Positions 8,659 to 16,223 are shown, counted from the stretch's first letter. The stretch is 64,000 nucleotides of DNA from Spartobacteria bacterium (GCA_003169695.1 PNAS01000013.1:186514-250513); one strand, 5' to 3'. Translations and numbers: made by a program. The notes: generated by a model not told the origin, from the letters alone.

Positions 8659-9780
8659 AGGAGGGGTTCAGTTTTTCGAGGCCTTATGTTCCAATACCGT
8701 ACCGCGTCCGTTGGCCTTACAAGTTGTCGATAGTGCTTGAAGATCATGCGAGGCGAATTGCCCATCTCGAGGGCGAGCTTTGCCGCGTCGCCGAACTTGC
8801 CGAGGTGATAAGATGCAAAACTGTGTCGAAGGCCGTTACTCGGCCAACGGTCGGCTAATCCCGCACGATCGCGATCTTCATTTGCACGTTTGTAAAAGTT
8901 GATCGGACAGACAGCGCCCGTACGGCTTTTGCATTGCTTCAGCCATTCACGCAAATTGGGCTGGATCGTAATAAGCCGCCGACTCGCTGTTTTCGATTTC
9001 GAGGCTTTCACCTCAATAAAACCGCCTTCGAGATTTATTTTCTTCCCAAGCGAGCCGCTGAATCTCAGCGGTGCGTAGTCCCGCGAAAGCTCCAATGGCC
9101 CAAAAAGCGAGCATCTGGGGCTGCGCATTCTTAAGCAATCGTCGCGTTTCATCTACGCTTAGAATACCGATTGGTTCCGGTCTTTCATTGGCCCGTTCAA
9201 CATCAACAACTGGATTAACGGGCACATAGCGGCGCTTCTTCGCGTACCCGAAGAGTGTGCTCAGCCGGCGCCGAAACGTATTTCGCGTCACGCCACCGAC
9301 AGGCAGATCTCGGAGCCAATCGTCGATCTCGCCAGCGGTAATCGCCGTGAGTATTCGCTCTCCAAATTCAGTCGAGAAGCGCGCCAGTCGTACCCGCAGA
9401 TCATCCAAATATCGCTTGGAGCATCCGTCGATTTCACGAGCCTTGCAAAGCTCGGCGATTGCCGCGTTCACTGTGCAGCTACGGTTCGTCCGGTGGAAAT
9501 CGTCGAGAAAGAAACTGGTCGCCTGGCGAAGAGTTGACCCAACCGTTTCCAGTTTCTCTGAGCACTCGACCGCTTCAACGCGGAGCGATTCCGACACCGA
9601 AAATGCCGCGATTCCGTGGTTCTTTTGCTGGACCTGGCATAGTTCTAAGTATGTGTGTGCCACACGTTTATCCCTGAAGAAGCGTCGCGTCCTGCCGCCC
9701 CCTGGCTTCGGGCAAGTGACGCAGAAATACTGATATTCCCGAATCCGGGTCTGCGTTATCGCGAGCGTAGTTGTTCTCAA
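8655..9780 (-). pseudogene. Tyrosine integrase split by +1 frameshift
   Basis: Two overlapping frames together give one phage-type integrase of about 370 residues. The first (9780 to 9013) contains the N-terminal arm, the SAM-like core-binding domain and the catalytic Arg in GLRTAEIQRLAWE. The second (from about 9050 to 8655) continues INLEGGFIEVKASKSKTA, then the Lys region, the H-x-x-R box LRHSFASYH and the Tyr in KHYRQL. The join falls in a run of four A on the coding strand (9038-9041 as TTTT). Removing one A gives the uninterrupted WEEINLEGG typical of the family. Either the gene is inactive, the base is a sequencing error, or slippage restores the frame. Its stop overlaps the next gene as ATGA. 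Confidence 0.85.
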
Positions 9781-10166
9781 CTACACCATATATGCCGACG
9801 GCCTCTATTCGTCAGCGTGAAGTTAAATAAATTCTTATTCCTTGGGTAAATCGACGCCTGTGGAGGGCGTCACTTGGCAGATGCGTCAGACTTAGGATTG
9901 CGAAATCATCGATTTCAGGACGGTGCTTTCCGTTTCAAAGCGAAACGTTTTTACGAGGGGAAAACGCCAATTTGGGCCAAATAGTGCAATGCCGCGAATG
10001 GCGAGTAGAAAACCGCTCGTTCTAGCACAAATTCTAGCACACGGACGCGCCAGACTTCGCCTCATCTGAGTCCGGGCGTTCTCGATTGTTGTCGACGAAA
10101 ACGCTGCAGATTTGACGTTTTCATCCGAGTTTATCCTCGTTGCCGCAATGAACCCTTGAAGTTGCG
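9781..10166. other. Spacer between integrated element and HTH gene
   Basis: No gene seen. It contains a small hairpin GACGCC/GGCGTC at about 9850-9868 and the word CTAGCACA twice at about 10022-10040. It should hold the integrase promoter and one element boundary, but neither could be fixed by eye. Confidence 0.4.
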
Positions 10167-10457
10167 TTGCTCTTTTGTCGTCTGCGGTTAAACGGGAAAA
10201 AGCCTAAAGATCAGGCGTATCCGAGGGAAATTAAGACCTTGGGAGATGCAGTTCGGAAAATGCGGCTGGATTTGGGACTACGACAAAAGGATGTGGCGAA
10301 GCTAATCGGATGCGATAAAACGAGTATCCTTAATTGGGAAAAAGGGCATACATCTCCCGGCACCAGCAAAATATCCGGCGTCAGGAGGTTTTTGGGATCG
10401 ATCGCAAAACCCTGTTCGAAGCTCGAAATGATGCGGCAGCCGCTCGAAGACGGATGA
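10167..10457 (+). CDS. XRE-family HTH protein, truncated copy 1, with comM-like tail
   Basis: The frame starts only at TTG (10167). It encodes NGKKPKDQAYPREIKTLGD, then a Cro/CI-type HTH (RLDLGLRQKDVAKLIG, CDKTSILNWEKGHTSP) and ends soon after RRFLG, where fuller members of this family usually continue. The last 12 residues, KLEMMRQPLEDG (10419-10457), do not belong to the HTH family. They match the RQPLEDG segment that precedes VTISRA in ComM/YifB proteins. So the gene is a truncated regulator fused to a scrap of comM. A second copy lies at 13610-13882, on the other side of the cassette array. It may be non-functional. Confidence 0.55.
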   Translation: MLFCRLRLNGKKPKDQAYPREIKTLGDAVRKMRLDLGLRQKDVAKLIGCDKTSILNWEKGHTSPGTSKISGVRRFLGSIAKPCSKLEMMRQPLEDG

Positions 10458-10637
10458 GGGTATCGACATTTACCCGCAGGTGCCTTTCGGTCAAGACACG
10501 GCAGGTCAGAGAAAGCGTTCATAGCCGGGAATTCTGCCCACTTTTTGGACGACCGAAGCACGGGGAGCGTGGTTCGTCTGGAATGTATCGAATTTGGGAC
10601 TTGACCGCCTCGTTACCTCGGCGGCTGAATACTCGCC

Positions 10638-11102
10638 ATGAAGAAAACTATCTTACTCACATTCCTCATCTCGGCCGCCGCCGTCAGCCTTTGTCTGGCC
10701 GGCAACGACGCCTTTATGGGAACATGGAAACTCAATGAATCGAAATCGAAGATTCCGGCGAACGCGGCGCACAATAACACCGTTGTTTATGCGCAAAACG
10801 GTGACGAGGTGACGATCACCGGGGACGGCGTCGACGCTGCCGGGAAACCAGTGCATCAGGTTTGGACCGGCAAATTCGACGGGAAAGAGTATGCCGCGAA
10901 AGGCGCTACGAATCACGCTCTGCGCGCCTACACAAAGGTCGACGCGAACACGCTCACCTACACGCTGACGAAAGACGGCAAGAACGTAGGTCACGGCAAA
11001 GTGGTCGTCGCAGCTGACGGCAAAAGCCGGACCGTTACGGAGACGCAGCCAGATGCGGACGGCAAGCCAGTGGATGGGACGTACTTTTTCGACAAGCAGT
11101 AG
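10638..11102 (+). CDS. Secreted small protein, lipocalin-like; first cassette gene
   Basis: The 154-residue protein has a clear signal peptide (MKKTILLTFLISAAAVSLCLA, cleavage after SLCLA). The mature part, NDAFMGTWKLNESKSKIP followed by alternating short strands (VTITGDGVDAAGKPVHQVW, VVVAADGKSRTVTET), looks like a small beta-barrel of the kind found as orphan exported proteins in Acidobacteria and Verrucomicrobia. No ligand residues are known. The gene is followed after 100 bp by attC site 1, so it is the first recognisable cassette. No attC end was found upstream of it. Confidence 0.75.
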   Translation: MKKTILLTFLISAAAVSLCLAGNDAFMGTWKLNESKSKIPANAAHNNTVVYAQNGDEVTITGDGVDAAGKPVHQVWTGKFDGKEYAAKGATNHALRAYTKVDANTLTYTLTKDGKNVGHGKVVVAADGKSRTVTETQPDADGKPVDGTYFFDKQ

Positions 11103-11202
11103 AAGTTCATCGGTCGAATGGCTGGTCGGTCAGCGCCTACCGCGCTGGCCGGCTTTGTCGCGCCACCTAGATTCCCTGTGTTTCTGCCTGCAGCACCGCA
11201 AC

Positions 11203-11327
11203 GCCTAACCAGGCGCGATGCAGCTAACCGCTGGCCGTTCTGAGTCCCATGTTTCAGTTCATGAAGCGCTTTTAGACCAGCGATGCCTCGCCTCCGCCAG
11301 CGGTAGCTGATCTTGTTCTCGTTAGGT
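11203..11327 (+). repeat. attC recombination site 1
   Basis: Integron-type attC of 125 bp. The R'' box GCCTAAC is at 11203-11209 and R' GTTAGGT at 11321-11327; both fit RYYYAAC and GTTRRRY. Inner arms CAGCTAACCGCTGGC (11221-11235) and GCCAGCGGTAGCTG pair fully except for one unpaired base, the extrahelical base expected for attC. Confidence 0.85.
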
Positions 11328-11335
11328 ATTAAGAT

Positions 11336-11449
11336 ATGCTTCGCGTAGCAGCAATCATCACGACAGTTCTAGTGGTCGATGTGCTTCTATTTGTTTACTC
11401 TCGTCCCTCCCGAGGGTTGGCTCTGCGCTTCTGGACTAAGATGTTATGA
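11336..11449 (+). CDS. 37-aa membrane peptide, coupled to the next cassette gene
   Basis: ATG at 11336 stands 9 bp after the R' box of attC 1. The peptide has one membrane-spanning stretch (VAAIITTVLVVDVLLFVY) and a basic tail ending RFWTKML. Its stop overlaps the ATG of the next gene as ATGA, so it is probably translated first and delivers ribosomes to the following membrane protein. It may be a true small subunit or just a leader. It was found by reading the cassette, being too short for usual gene callers. Confidence 0.55.
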   Translation: MLRVAAIITTVLVVDVLLFVYSRPSRGLALRFWTKML

Positions 11450-12030
11450 CTCCCTTTGAATTTATTTGCGCGTTTTACTCGGTAGTTCTCGGCGTGGCGG
11501 TGGCCCAGCTTATGACCAGCGTTGGAAGGTTGGCCGAAGAACGGGAACGGGTTCGCGGTTATTGGGTCTCGAATTTTTGGATACTGGCGGTCCTGTTCGC
11601 TAATGTAAGCAATTGGTGGGGAATCTGGGGGCTGCACGATGTTAAGAGATGGAGCATTTATTCTTTTCTGTTGTTGGTTGCGTTAACCGCAGCCGTCTAT
11701 CTCACGACCGTTCTGCTGTTCCCGCGCATTCCTACGAGCGAGGACGCAATCATCGATATGGAGCGACACTTTTATAAGAGTCGCCGGATCTTCTTCACCG
11801 GATTCACATCGGCGTGGGTGCTTGCGCTGATATGTAATTGGAGCTTTTTTCCCATAACCTGGATGACTCTAGGCAACGTGTTGCCGGCGGCCATGATCGT
11901 GCTCGGCATCATCGCCGTCATGACCCCCAATCGCAGCTTTCACGCCGTCTACGCGGTCATCGCTTTGATTGCCATTGTGCTCAACGTGCTTTCGGGAGGA
12001 GCGTGGACGCTGAACACGTTTATTGAATGA
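11446..12030 (+). CDS. Multi-pass membrane protein, cassette gene 2
   Basis: The 194-residue protein has about six hydrophobic segments (for example FICAFYSVVLGVAVAQLM, FWILAVLFANVSNWWGIW, YSFLLLVALTAAVYLTTVLL, VLPAAMIVLGIIAVM, YAVIALIAIVLNVLSGG). The loop DMERHFYKSRRIFF between the third and fourth is charged. No transporter or enzyme family is recognised. It is translationally coupled to a 37-aa peptide upstream and is followed by attC 2 after 75 bp. Small membrane proteins of unknown role are frequent cassette cargo. Confidence 0.75.
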   Translation: MTPFEFICAFYSVVLGVAVAQLMTSVGRLAEERERVRGYWVSNFWILAVLFANVSNWWGIWGLHDVKRWSIYSFLLLVALTAAVYLTTVLLFPRIPTSEDAIIDMERHFYKSRRIFFTGFTSAWVLALICNWSFFPITWMTLGNVLPAAMIVLGIIAVMTPNRSFHAVYAVIALIAIVLNVLSGGAWTLNTFIE

Positions 12031-12105
12031 AAGAGTTTTTAACTGCGCAGTAAGGCATAGGCATCAGTCTGTGAATCGCTCTCCTGCTTAATCGACACAC
12101 TAAAG

Positions 12106-12229
12106 ACCTAACCATGCGATGGAGCGAACGACGGACCGTTGTATGCTTCACTTTTGAGATGACTTCTACACTTCCATTCCCAGCGACGCGCGGCCTCGTC
12201 CGCCGTCGCTCATCTTATTCTCGTTAGGC
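12106..12229 (+). repeat. attC recombination site 2
   Basis: R'' ACCTAAC at 12106-12112 and R' GTTAGGC at 12223-12229 fit the consensus. L' CCGTCGCTCATC near 12203-12214 pairs with GATGGAGCGAACGACGG near 12119-12135 with extra unpaired bases. Length 124 bp. Confidence 0.8.
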
Positions 12230-12239
12230 GTATGAAACC

Positions 12240-12905
12240 ATGATAGAAGTACATCCACCGCACGAAAGAGTTCATAGTTGGACGCAGTTCTTCATCCACA
12301 TCGCGGCCATTACGATCGGATTACTGATAGCGATCGGTCTCGAACAAACGGTAGTATATTTTCATCATCGTCACCAACTGCAGGAAGCCCGGCGTGAGTT
12401 GACAGCGGAACTCGAAGAGAACCGTCGCGTCCTAACCAAGAACCTGGACGCGGTCCGAAAGATGACGGCTGAAGTAGATGCCAACATGGCGTTGCTGCAC
12501 GCCGCGCAAACATCGCCCGCGCCGATCGGCTCGAAATTGGTCTACGGATTAGGTAATTTTTGGTGGCCGAAAGACGCGACATGGCAGGCCGTAAAGCAGA
12601 ACGGGTCGCTCGGGCTTATGGCGCACGATGAATTGCATTACTACGTCTACATCTACGAGGACATTTCCATCATCATGGAACAATCGTCCGAATTGGGGGC
12701 CCGCATCGAACTGGCCCGTGCCATTGCTCGGCGATCACCGGACGGAAATCTCACGCCACGGGACATTGAGGAACTGATTACTGTTACCTCTGAGGTGCAG
12801 GCAAAAGTCGCCTATTTGACGTTGCTCTTTCGCCTCGAGGAGAATGCCCTGCAGAAAAAGATCGAGGGGATTCCGAAGATCGAGCAAAAGCTAAATCAAA
12901 ACTAG
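12240..12905 (+). CDS. Single-pass membrane protein of unknown function, cassette gene 3
   Basis: The 221-residue protein begins MIEVHPPHERVHSWTQFFIH, followed by one transmembrane helix (IAAITIGLLIAIGLEQTVVYF) and a long coiled-coil-like segment (HRHQLQEARRELTAELEENR...). The start HPPHE...HTW..FFIHI..I..GLLIAIGLEQ..E..HH is a recurrent opening in acidobacterial and verrucomicrobial proteins of unknown role. A later helical part has no motif. ATG is 10 bp after the R' box of attC 2 and the stop 14 bp before attC 3, the spacing of a compact cassette. Confidence 0.75.
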   Translation: MIEVHPPHERVHSWTQFFIHIAAITIGLLIAIGLEQTVVYFHHRHQLQEARRELTAELEENRRVLTKNLDAVRKMTAEVDANMALLHAAQTSPAPIGSKLVYGLGNFWWPKDATWQAVKQNGSLGLMAHDELHYYVYIYEDISIIMEQSSELGARIELARAIARRSPDGNLTPRDIEELITVTSEVQAKVAYLTLLFRLEENALQKKIEGIPKIEQKLNQN

Positions 12906-12919
12906 CAGTCTCGTGCAAC

Positions 12920-13041
12920 GCCTAACCAATCAGTGGAGCTAACCGCCACCGTCGCGTGTTTACATTTCAGATGATTACAATATTTCCACTTCGAGCCACG
13001 CTCGCCCTCAGTGGCGGTAGCTCACTTCTGTCTCGTTAGAG
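12920..13041 (+). repeat. attC recombination site 3
   Basis: R'' GCCTAAC at 12920-12926; R' GTTAGAG at 13035-13041 deviates at the last base. The inner arms AGTGGAGCTAACCGCCAC and AGTGGCGGTAGCTCACT pair with two unpaired bases on the first arm. Length 122 bp. Confidence 0.8.
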
Positions 13042-13076
13042 GTATCGAAGTGAACAGCACAAACCAACACCAACCT

Positions 13077-13426
13077 ATGCTAGACGTCACAATCAAGAAG
13101 CTCGATGAGATGGAGCGTTACACCGGTCCGTTCCAGAAGGGTCAGGATGTTTTCTTTGCAGGGAAGAGTCTCGGCCTGTCTAAGCTTGGCATGAACGCCG
13201 CCAGGCTCCCTCCCCACTGGGAGCACTATCCCGAACACGACCACGCAGAAGATAATGAGGAAGACTATACATTACACTTGAGGGCAGCGGTACCCTGCAC
13301 GCCGAGGGTCAGACCTATTCGATGCATCGTGGTGTTCTGATTCGTGTTGGGGCGGCTACGAAGCGCAAGGTTGTGCCTGGGTCAGAAGGCATGACACTCT
13401 TGGTGCTCAGTGATCGGCCTGATTGA
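13077..13426 (+). pseudogene. Cupin-domain protein, frameshifted cassette gene
   Basis: From ATG 13077 the frame gives LDVTIKKLDEMERYTGPFQK and the cupin motif 1 region PPHWEHYPEHDHAEDNEEDY. Within 13262-13282 the homologous reading passes to another frame, which continues EGSGTLHAEGQTYSMHRGVL (motif 2 region) and ends MTLLVLSDRPD with TGA at 13424-13426. The two pieces join as one small cupin of about 115 residues, so the gene has lost one base or gained two. The stop lies 3 bp before the R'' box of attC 4. GTG 13050 is an alternative start. Metal-binding His residues of motif 1 are still present. Confidence 0.75.
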
Positions 13427-13429
13427 TAC

Positions 13430-13551
13430 GTCTAACCAGGCGATGCAGCTAACCGCTAGCCGCTCCGAGTTTTCGCTCAAAGTGACTTCCACATCAAATC
13501 TGTAGCAACGTTCGCTTCTCACCACCGTCGCTCATCTTATTCTCGTTGGAC
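13430..13551 (+). repeat. attC recombination site 4
   Basis: R'' GTCTAAC (13430-13436) and R' GTTGGAC (13545-13551) fit the consensus. The left arm GATGCAGCTAACCGCTAGC resembles site 1, while the right arm CCGTCGCTCATC resembles site 2, so the two arms pair poorly. Length 122 bp. Confidence 0.75.
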
Positions 13552-13609
13552 CTCATTGCAGCGTCCTTCGAGTTCATGGTCGCGCTGGCAATGAGTCTCT
13601 GAAGTTGCG

Positions 13610-13882
13610 TTGCTCTTTTGTCGTGTGCGGTTAAACGGCAAAAAACCCAAGAACAAGGCATATCCAGCGGAAGTTAGGACCATCGGGGATTTAATTTGGA
13701 AGCGGCGGCTGGATTTGGGACTAAAACAAAGAGAGGTGGCCAAGATAATTGGATGCGATAAAACAAGTGTCCTCAATTGGGAAAAGGGCCATGCATCTCC
13801 CTGCACCGATAAAATATCCGGCATCAGGAGGTTTTTGGGTCCGATCGCAAGACGCCAGAAGACAGAAGGGTTCGGAGCCTAG
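13610..13882 (+). CDS. XRE-family HTH protein, truncated copy 2
   Basis: The 90-residue protein starts at TTG (13610), the same start as copy 1 at 10167. The shared part runs from NGKKPK through the HTH (RLDLGLKQREVAKIIG, CDKTSVLNWEKGHASP) to RRFLG; identity is roughly two thirds. It then diverges into a short unrelated tail (RRQKTEGFGA). Upstream DNA is also similar for about 15 bp. No attC follows it, so it marks the downstream edge of the cassette array. Both copies stop being homologous to the family at the same residue, which suggests that an already truncated gene was duplicated. Confidence 0.55.
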   Translation: MLFCRVRLNGKKPKNKAYPAEVRTIGDLIWKRRLDLGLKQREVAKIIGCDKTSVLNWEKGHASPCTDKISGIRRFLGPIARRQKTEGFGA

Positions 13883-13897
13883 GGGGTCCGTTCCCCT
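13875..13897 (-). other. Degenerate tRNA 3'-end-like sequence
   Basis: GGAGCCTAGGGG is shared with the tRNA 3' fragment at 22098-22124. Here the T-loop has decayed (GTCCGTT instead of ATTCGAA), but the flanking GGGG and CCCC are kept. Probably an old attachment-site scar; it could also act as a GC hairpin followed by TTTT. Confidence 0.3.
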
Positions 13898-13940
13898 TTT
13901 GCGAAATCCGGCTAAAATGGCCAAGAAATATGCGTAAGAA

Positions 13941-13982
13941 GTCCTGATTCCACGAGGGTCGAACCCCCTCCGGGACCTTTTT
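13941..13982 (+). terminator. Probable intrinsic terminator after HTH copy 2
   Basis: A two-part stem, outer GTCC/GGAC and inner GAGGG/CCCTC with a 7-nt loop TCGAACC, is followed by five T. The inner loop looks like a tRNA T-arm lacking one T, so a tRNA-derived origin is possible. It also separates the array from the convergent gene at 14020. Confidence 0.5.
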
Positions 13983-14019
13983 GTGATTCTGTCATATTCA
14001 GCCAATGTTGCCCACGTGC

Positions 14020-15825
14020 TCATTGCGGCGGCAGCGTCACCTTGAACTGAATCTTGGCCAGCTGCTCGGGGGCCATGCCGATCTTGCGCAGGAAGGGGAG
14101 CCAGCGCGCGTCGGAACGGACGTTAGCGAAGAGGTCGTTGTCCAAGGCGATGCTGTAGAGGCCGGCGTCTTCGTAGGTGACCGCCTTGTCGAGCCATTCG
14201 AACGCCTTGTCCTTGTCGCCGCGGAAAGCAAAAACAGAGGCAATGTTATAGGCGGCGTCCTTTTCGTACTTCGCGATCAGTGCGGCGAGGGCGGCGTCAG
14301 AGTCGCCCTTGCGCCCGAGCGCGTGGTAGGACATCGGCAGCCCGATCATGCGAACGGATTCGATCGTCTCCTGCTCGATTTCCACCAGCGCGCCGGAAGC
14401 ATCGCCCTTCTGCTGCATCGTCCTGCCGAGATAGTAGTGCGCGAGGCCAAGGCCCGGACTCAGGCTCAGCGCCGTGCGGAACGAGGCGATCGCCTCATCG
14501 AGCCGCCCCGCGCTACTCTGGACGGCTCCCAGGTTGATAAGAGACCCTACGTTCACCGGGTCGCGCCGGACTTGGAACTCGTTGAGCGCCAACGCCTCGT
14601 CCGTGCGGCCGAGGTTCGCGAGGAAGAGGGCCGCGTTGTTAAGCACCCGGAGATCCGTCGGATCGAGCGCTAAAGCGCGCTCGTGATGCCGCGCCGCGCC
14701 GTTAAGATCATTGAGGAACATCGCGATTCTGCCGAGATTCGAGTGCGCGAAAGCGTAGTCCGGATCGATCTCCAGGGCCTTCTCCGCCGCCTCGCGGGCG
14801 CGCGCGAATCCCTCCGCACTCGGTGCCAGGCCGCTGGTTACCTTATTGATGAAGTTCACCGCCAACCCGGACCACGCCGGCGCGTAGCGCGGACCGATCT
14901 CCAAAGCCTGCCGGTAGAGCGCGTCGGACTGTTCGTAGGCCTGGGCGGTATTCTGCCGCGCGAGCTGCACCGCCTGCAAGTAGAGCGCGTAGGCTTTGGG
15001 GTCGGTCGTACGCGCCTTCGGCGCCTCGCCGAGGATCGTCACCTTCAGTTCCTTCACCACCTCGGCGGCGATTTCATCCTGGATCTTGAAGATGTCGTCG
15101 AGCTTGCGGTCCCAGGTCTGCGACCACAAATGAAAACCGTCTGTTGCGTGAATGAGCTGGGCTGTGATGCGCACCTGATCGCCGCTCTTGCGCACCGAGC
15201 CCTCGATCACGTTCACTACGCCAAGCTGCCGCGCGATCTCGGGCACTTCGAGCCCTTTCCCCTTGAACGAGAATGACGACGTGCGCGCCGCCACCTTGAG
15301 CTGCGGCACCTTGGTTAACAAGTTCAGCAACTCCTCGGAGATGCCGTCGGAGAAGTATCCCTGGTCCTTGGCCTGCGACATGTCCACAAACGGCAACACC
15401 GCGATGCTGTTCTCGGAGATCACTGCATCCGGCGCAGCCGGGCTCGTGGCTGGAATCCGCTCCGTCATTAACCGCGGCCGAAGAAGCTGGAATGCCAGCA
15501 TGCCGCCCGCCGCCACCGCGACTGCAATGGTGATTCCAATCAGCTTCCGGCTCTTGTGATAAGTAATCGATTCGTCAGGCGCGATCTCCGATTCACGTTT
15601 AATTCCTTCCGGCGTGATTTCGAAGGCCCAGGCCAAGACCAGTGCCACCGGAAAACCCAGAGCCAGAAAGAGCACGACGACGCGCACGGCCCAGTTCGGG
15701 ATATCGAAAAAGGGAAAGACCTGCGTCGCGATCTGAATCAACAGCCACGACACGACCGCATAGGCGACGGCGACCTTGTAGACATTCCGCCGCTTCAGCT
15801 CGGCAAAGAAATTCCTGGTGTTCAT
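14020..15825 (-). CDS. Membrane-anchored TolB-like/TPR protein
   Basis: The protein has 601 residues. It begins MNTRNFFAELKRRNVYKVAV with two hydrophobic segments near residues 15-70, then a third near 95-112 (LIGITIAVAVAAGGMLAF). Residues about 140-265 form a TolB/FlgO-like domain (SIAVLPFVDMSQAKDQGYFS, LLTKVPQLKVAARTSS, VIEGSVRKSGDQVRITAQLI). From 290 onward there are six or more TPR units. The N-terminal FFAELKRRNV motif is a familiar start of adenylate-cyclase-associated TPR proteins. The sequence has no kinase or cyclase domain. It is probably a membrane scaffold or sensor. The gene is monocistronic and clearly richer in GC than its neighbours. Confidence 0.85.
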   Translation of the reverse strand: MNTRNFFAELKRRNVYKVAVAYAVVSWLLIQIATQVFPFFDIPNWAVRVVVLFLALGFPVALVLAWAFEITPEGIKRESEIAPDESITYHKSRKLIGITIAVAVAAGGMLAFQLLRPRLMTERIPATSPAAPDAVISENSIAVLPFVDMSQAKDQGYFSDGISEELLNLLTKVPQLKVAARTSSFSFKGKGLEVPEIARQLGVVNVIEGSVRKSGDQVRITAQLIHATDGFHLWSQTWDRKLDDIFKIQDEIAAEVVKELKVTILGEAPKARTTDPKAYALYLQAVQLARQNTAQAYEQSDALYRQALEIGPRYAPAWSGLAVNFINKVTSGLAPSAEGFARAREAAEKALEIDPDYAFAHSNLGRIAMFLNDLNGAARHHERALALDPTDLRVLNNAALFLANLGRTDEALALNEFQVRRDPVNVGSLINLGAVQSSAGRLDEAIASFRTALSLSPGLGLAHYYLGRTMQQKGDASGALVEIEQETIESVRMIGLPMSYHALGRKGDSDAALAALIAKYEKDAAYNIASVFAFRGDKDKAFEWLDKAVTYEDAGLYSIALDNDLFANVRSDARWLPFLRKIGMAPEQLAKIQFKVTLPPQ

Positions 15826-16099
15826 TCGAACGACGGGCTCTTGCCGTCAGGCTGCTTTTATCGGAGTGGGTCCCGCTTAAAAAGTTAAATCACGAAGCTG
15901 GAATCGCCGCCCCACCATGACCAAATTTTGGCGCAGGCGAACTGCTCTCACGGCAATACGCCGCCGACGCAGATCCAGTCGAACTGATCATCAGGTTTCC
16001 AATGGACGCTGGAAATTGAACCGCGATGGCGGGTTTTTAATCCTCGCGCGTGACGCGCCCCGCCAGTCGAACTGCGTTCTCATCCCCAAGTGAAGCAGA

Positions 16100-16143
16100 A
16101 TTTCGTTGCGAACGACGCGCTCTACCAACTGAGCTATACCCCC
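16100..16143 (-). pseudogene. 5' half of a tRNA-Ala-like gene
   Basis: Read on the minus strand from 16143: acceptor GGGGGTA, TAGCTCAGTTGGTAGAGCG (a canonical D-arm), CGTCG and the anticodon loop TTCGCAA, giving CGC (Ala). The 3' anticodon stem is broken after CGA, and no T-arm or matching acceptor strand follows. The break in the anticodon arm is where many tyrosine integrases recombine, so this is probably an attachment scar. Confidence 0.6.
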
Positions 16144-16200
16144 GAACTCTTTCACTGGCCGAGACTTACGGCTGAAATTCCACAGTCAATTTTGACCCTG

Positions 16201-16223
16201 GGTCCACCCGTTTTGCCCCCCTG
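16201..16223. repeat. 23-bp direct repeat, copy A
   Basis: GGTCCACCCGTTTTGCCCCC plus CTG, identical to 21923-21945; both are preceded by TTTGACC. The two copies lie on either side of the 16.3-21.6 kb gene block. Confidence 0.75.

Larger units (their letters stand above)
3482..9780 (-). mobile_element. Integrated element: integrase, HTH, primase, helicase, recombinase
   Basis: Seven minus-strand genes are packed with stop/start overlaps. In transcription order they are a frameshifted integrase, a 285-aa protein of unknown family, a 59-aa HTH protein, an AEP-like primase, a P-loop helicase, a 181-aa protein and a FimB-like recombinase. Integrase, AlpA-like HTH, primase and helicase in this order is the backbone of many phage satellites and integrative plasmids. 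No capsid, portal, tail or conjugation gene is present. The limits given are the outermost genes; no direct-repeat attachment site was found by eye on either side. Confidence 0.7.
11203..13551 (+). mobile_element. Integron gene-cassette array without integrase (CALIN-like)
   Basis: Four attC sites of 122-125 bp lie in the same orientation at 11203, 12106, 12920 and 13430, spaced by single small genes on the same strand that end shortly before each site. The sites share the segment between L' and R' (for example CTCATCTTATTCTCGTT in sites 2 and 4), as in chromosomal cassette arrays. No integron integrase gene is in the window; the two tyrosine recombinases nearby are of phage and Fim type. This fits the class of attC clusters lacking integrase. 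The first cassette (10638-11102) is upstream of site 1. Confidence 0.8.

Noticed and set aside
14005..14673. Long plus-strand ORF of 222 aa opposite the TolB-TPR gene
   Set aside because: It is antisense to a GC-rich, clearly conserved gene; its composition (Arg, Val, Glu rich) is that of a shadow frame.
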